From assembly GCF_009689005.1 (NCBI RefSeq), contig NZ_AP021879.1:1302001-1366000 (forward strand): a stretch of DNA of 64,000 nt, in the 5' to 3' direction. Both the position numbers and the translations under genes were made by a program. Positions within the stretch are counted from its first letter, which is position 1. Each line of letters starts with the position of its first letter. The stretch is from Desulfosarcina ovata subsp. ovata (GTDB lineage Bacteria; Desulfobacterota; Desulfobacteria; Desulfobacterales; Desulfosarcinaceae). The notes under the pieces were generated by a model. The model was not told the origin of the DNA. It worked only from the letters and a program-made list of their open reading frames with translations, and did no database searches. Shown here piece by piece: positions 63,464-64,000 of the stretch.

Positions 63464-63829
63464 CTACTCCCTGTCTAATTGTGGATGGTGAGCAACAGAG
63501 GCACCACCGCACCCCAATAAATAATCGATTGAACACCGCAGGGTATCGGCCAGTTTGACGATCACATCCGTACTTGTGTGACTGCCAGCCTCAATGCTTT
63601 TGATCAGATCGACAGGTAAGCCGGAACGTTTTGAAACTTCTGCTACACTGAAACCCATATCTTCACGCCAATAGCGCACCCGTTTACCCATCTCAGGGTC
63701 TTGGGTCGCCGAATCTATCATATCTTTGCTGGTGCCAGGGGCCGAGTATGTTTTTTCATCCTCTTTTACCATCGGGTCAGGAAGTTCAGATGGAATGTAG
63801 GAAACTCGTCCCCATAGAAAATAGTCCAT
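63464..63829 (-). CDS. XRE-family HTH regulator upstream of darTG
   Basis: 121 residues. The HTH_3 domain lies at about 48-105: MGKRVRYWREDMGFSVAEVSKRSGLPVDLIKSIEAGSHTSTDVIVKLADTLRCSIDYLLG. The first 45 residues are polar, and internal ATGs could be the real start since no good ribosome binding site precedes the first. Same strand as darTG and 124 bases upstream, so it is a candidate repressor of the pair. That link is inference. Confidence 0.75.
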   Translation of the reverse strand: MDYFLWGRVSYIPSELPDPMVKEDEKTYSAPGTSKDMIDSATQDPEMGKRVRYWREDMGFSVAEVSKRSGLPVDLIKSIEAGSHTSTDVIVKLADTLRCSIDYLLGCGGASVAHHPQLDRE

Positions 63830-64000
63830 TTATTTTTTATGTAACGATGAATCACAACCCTACAATTGAGCCTGATCCCCCTCTGAAATACAAATTACCG
63901 CATATCATACTCGCCTGATTTAGATCACATTTTTTTCGCCAAGAATACGAAGTAGGCTCCTGGCAAGACATCCTCAATCCGCCTGACCAAACCGTTTCCC
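63830..64000. other. Window end, no gene seen
   Basis: 171 bp AT-rich sequence that should include the promoter of the XRE regulator. Nothing else supported. Confidence 0.4.

Overview
This window looks like a chromosomal segment from a Gram-negative, probably sulfate-reducing Desulfobacterota bacterium of the Desulfosarcina/Desulfobacteraceae type. That placement is an inference from protein character, the mixed IS load and a GGGG-CFI type tail, and no marker gene fixes it. From about 9.3 kb rightward nearly everything belongs to a large integrated conjugative element with an F-type type IV secretion system (T4SS). The right end of the element is not in the window.

Layout. 0-9.3 kb is chromosomal flank: a DUF4197 protein, thymidylate synthase and two methyltransferases, broken up by a four-gene Mu/TniA-like transposon (about 2.5-5.3 kb), an intact IS4-family copy (6610-8016, 9-bp target duplication), and remnants of an IS66 gene and a group II intron reverse transcriptase. 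At 9277-9320 lies the 3' half of a tRNA-Glu gene on the minus strand, followed on that strand by its terminator. This is the footprint of site-specific integration, and it places the element at coordinates above 9320.

9.4-25.1 kb: a replication-initiator-like gene with iteron-like repeats inside it, then a tightly packed transfer operon in F-plasmid-like order (traA-L-E-K-B-V-C-W-U-trbC-S26 peptidase-traF-H-G). 25.1-33 kb is an insertion hotspot: a second, divergent four-gene transposon, an IS66 copy (29518-31104, 8-bp duplication) splitting a small membrane-protein gene, and an IS4-superfamily copy (31307-32910, 9-bp duplication) at the stop codon of that same gene. 33-42 kb holds accessory transfer genes, a coupling-protein gene traD split by a 2854-bp two-frame transposable element, parAB, a second remnant of a traD 3' end and a RelE/HigB-type toxin-antitoxin pair.

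43.4-48.4 kb carries DNA-processing genes: an SSB with two OB folds, a RepB-type primase, a DUF932 protein, a RadC/JAB protein and a tyrosine recombinase. The DUF932 and radC genes share a structured leader RNA whose outer helix hides the ribosome binding site, with compensatory base changes between the two copies. 48.5-58 kb is AT-rich cargo in most of its length: two lipoproteins, a TPR-CHAT protease, an ECF sigma/anti-sigma/secreted-protein operon and an RCC1-repeat protein. 58.4-63.9 kb holds a VirD4-like ATPase gene split by a 148-bp MITE, a zinc-ribbon protein, the DarTG DNA ADP-ribosylation toxin-antitoxin pair and an XRE regulator.

Together these genes describe an element built to integrate, replicate or partition, and transfer single-stranded DNA, with addiction modules. 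Both of its VirD4-like ATPase genes are now interrupted, so self-transfer is probably lost. In three places, removing the insertion restores the reading frame exactly.
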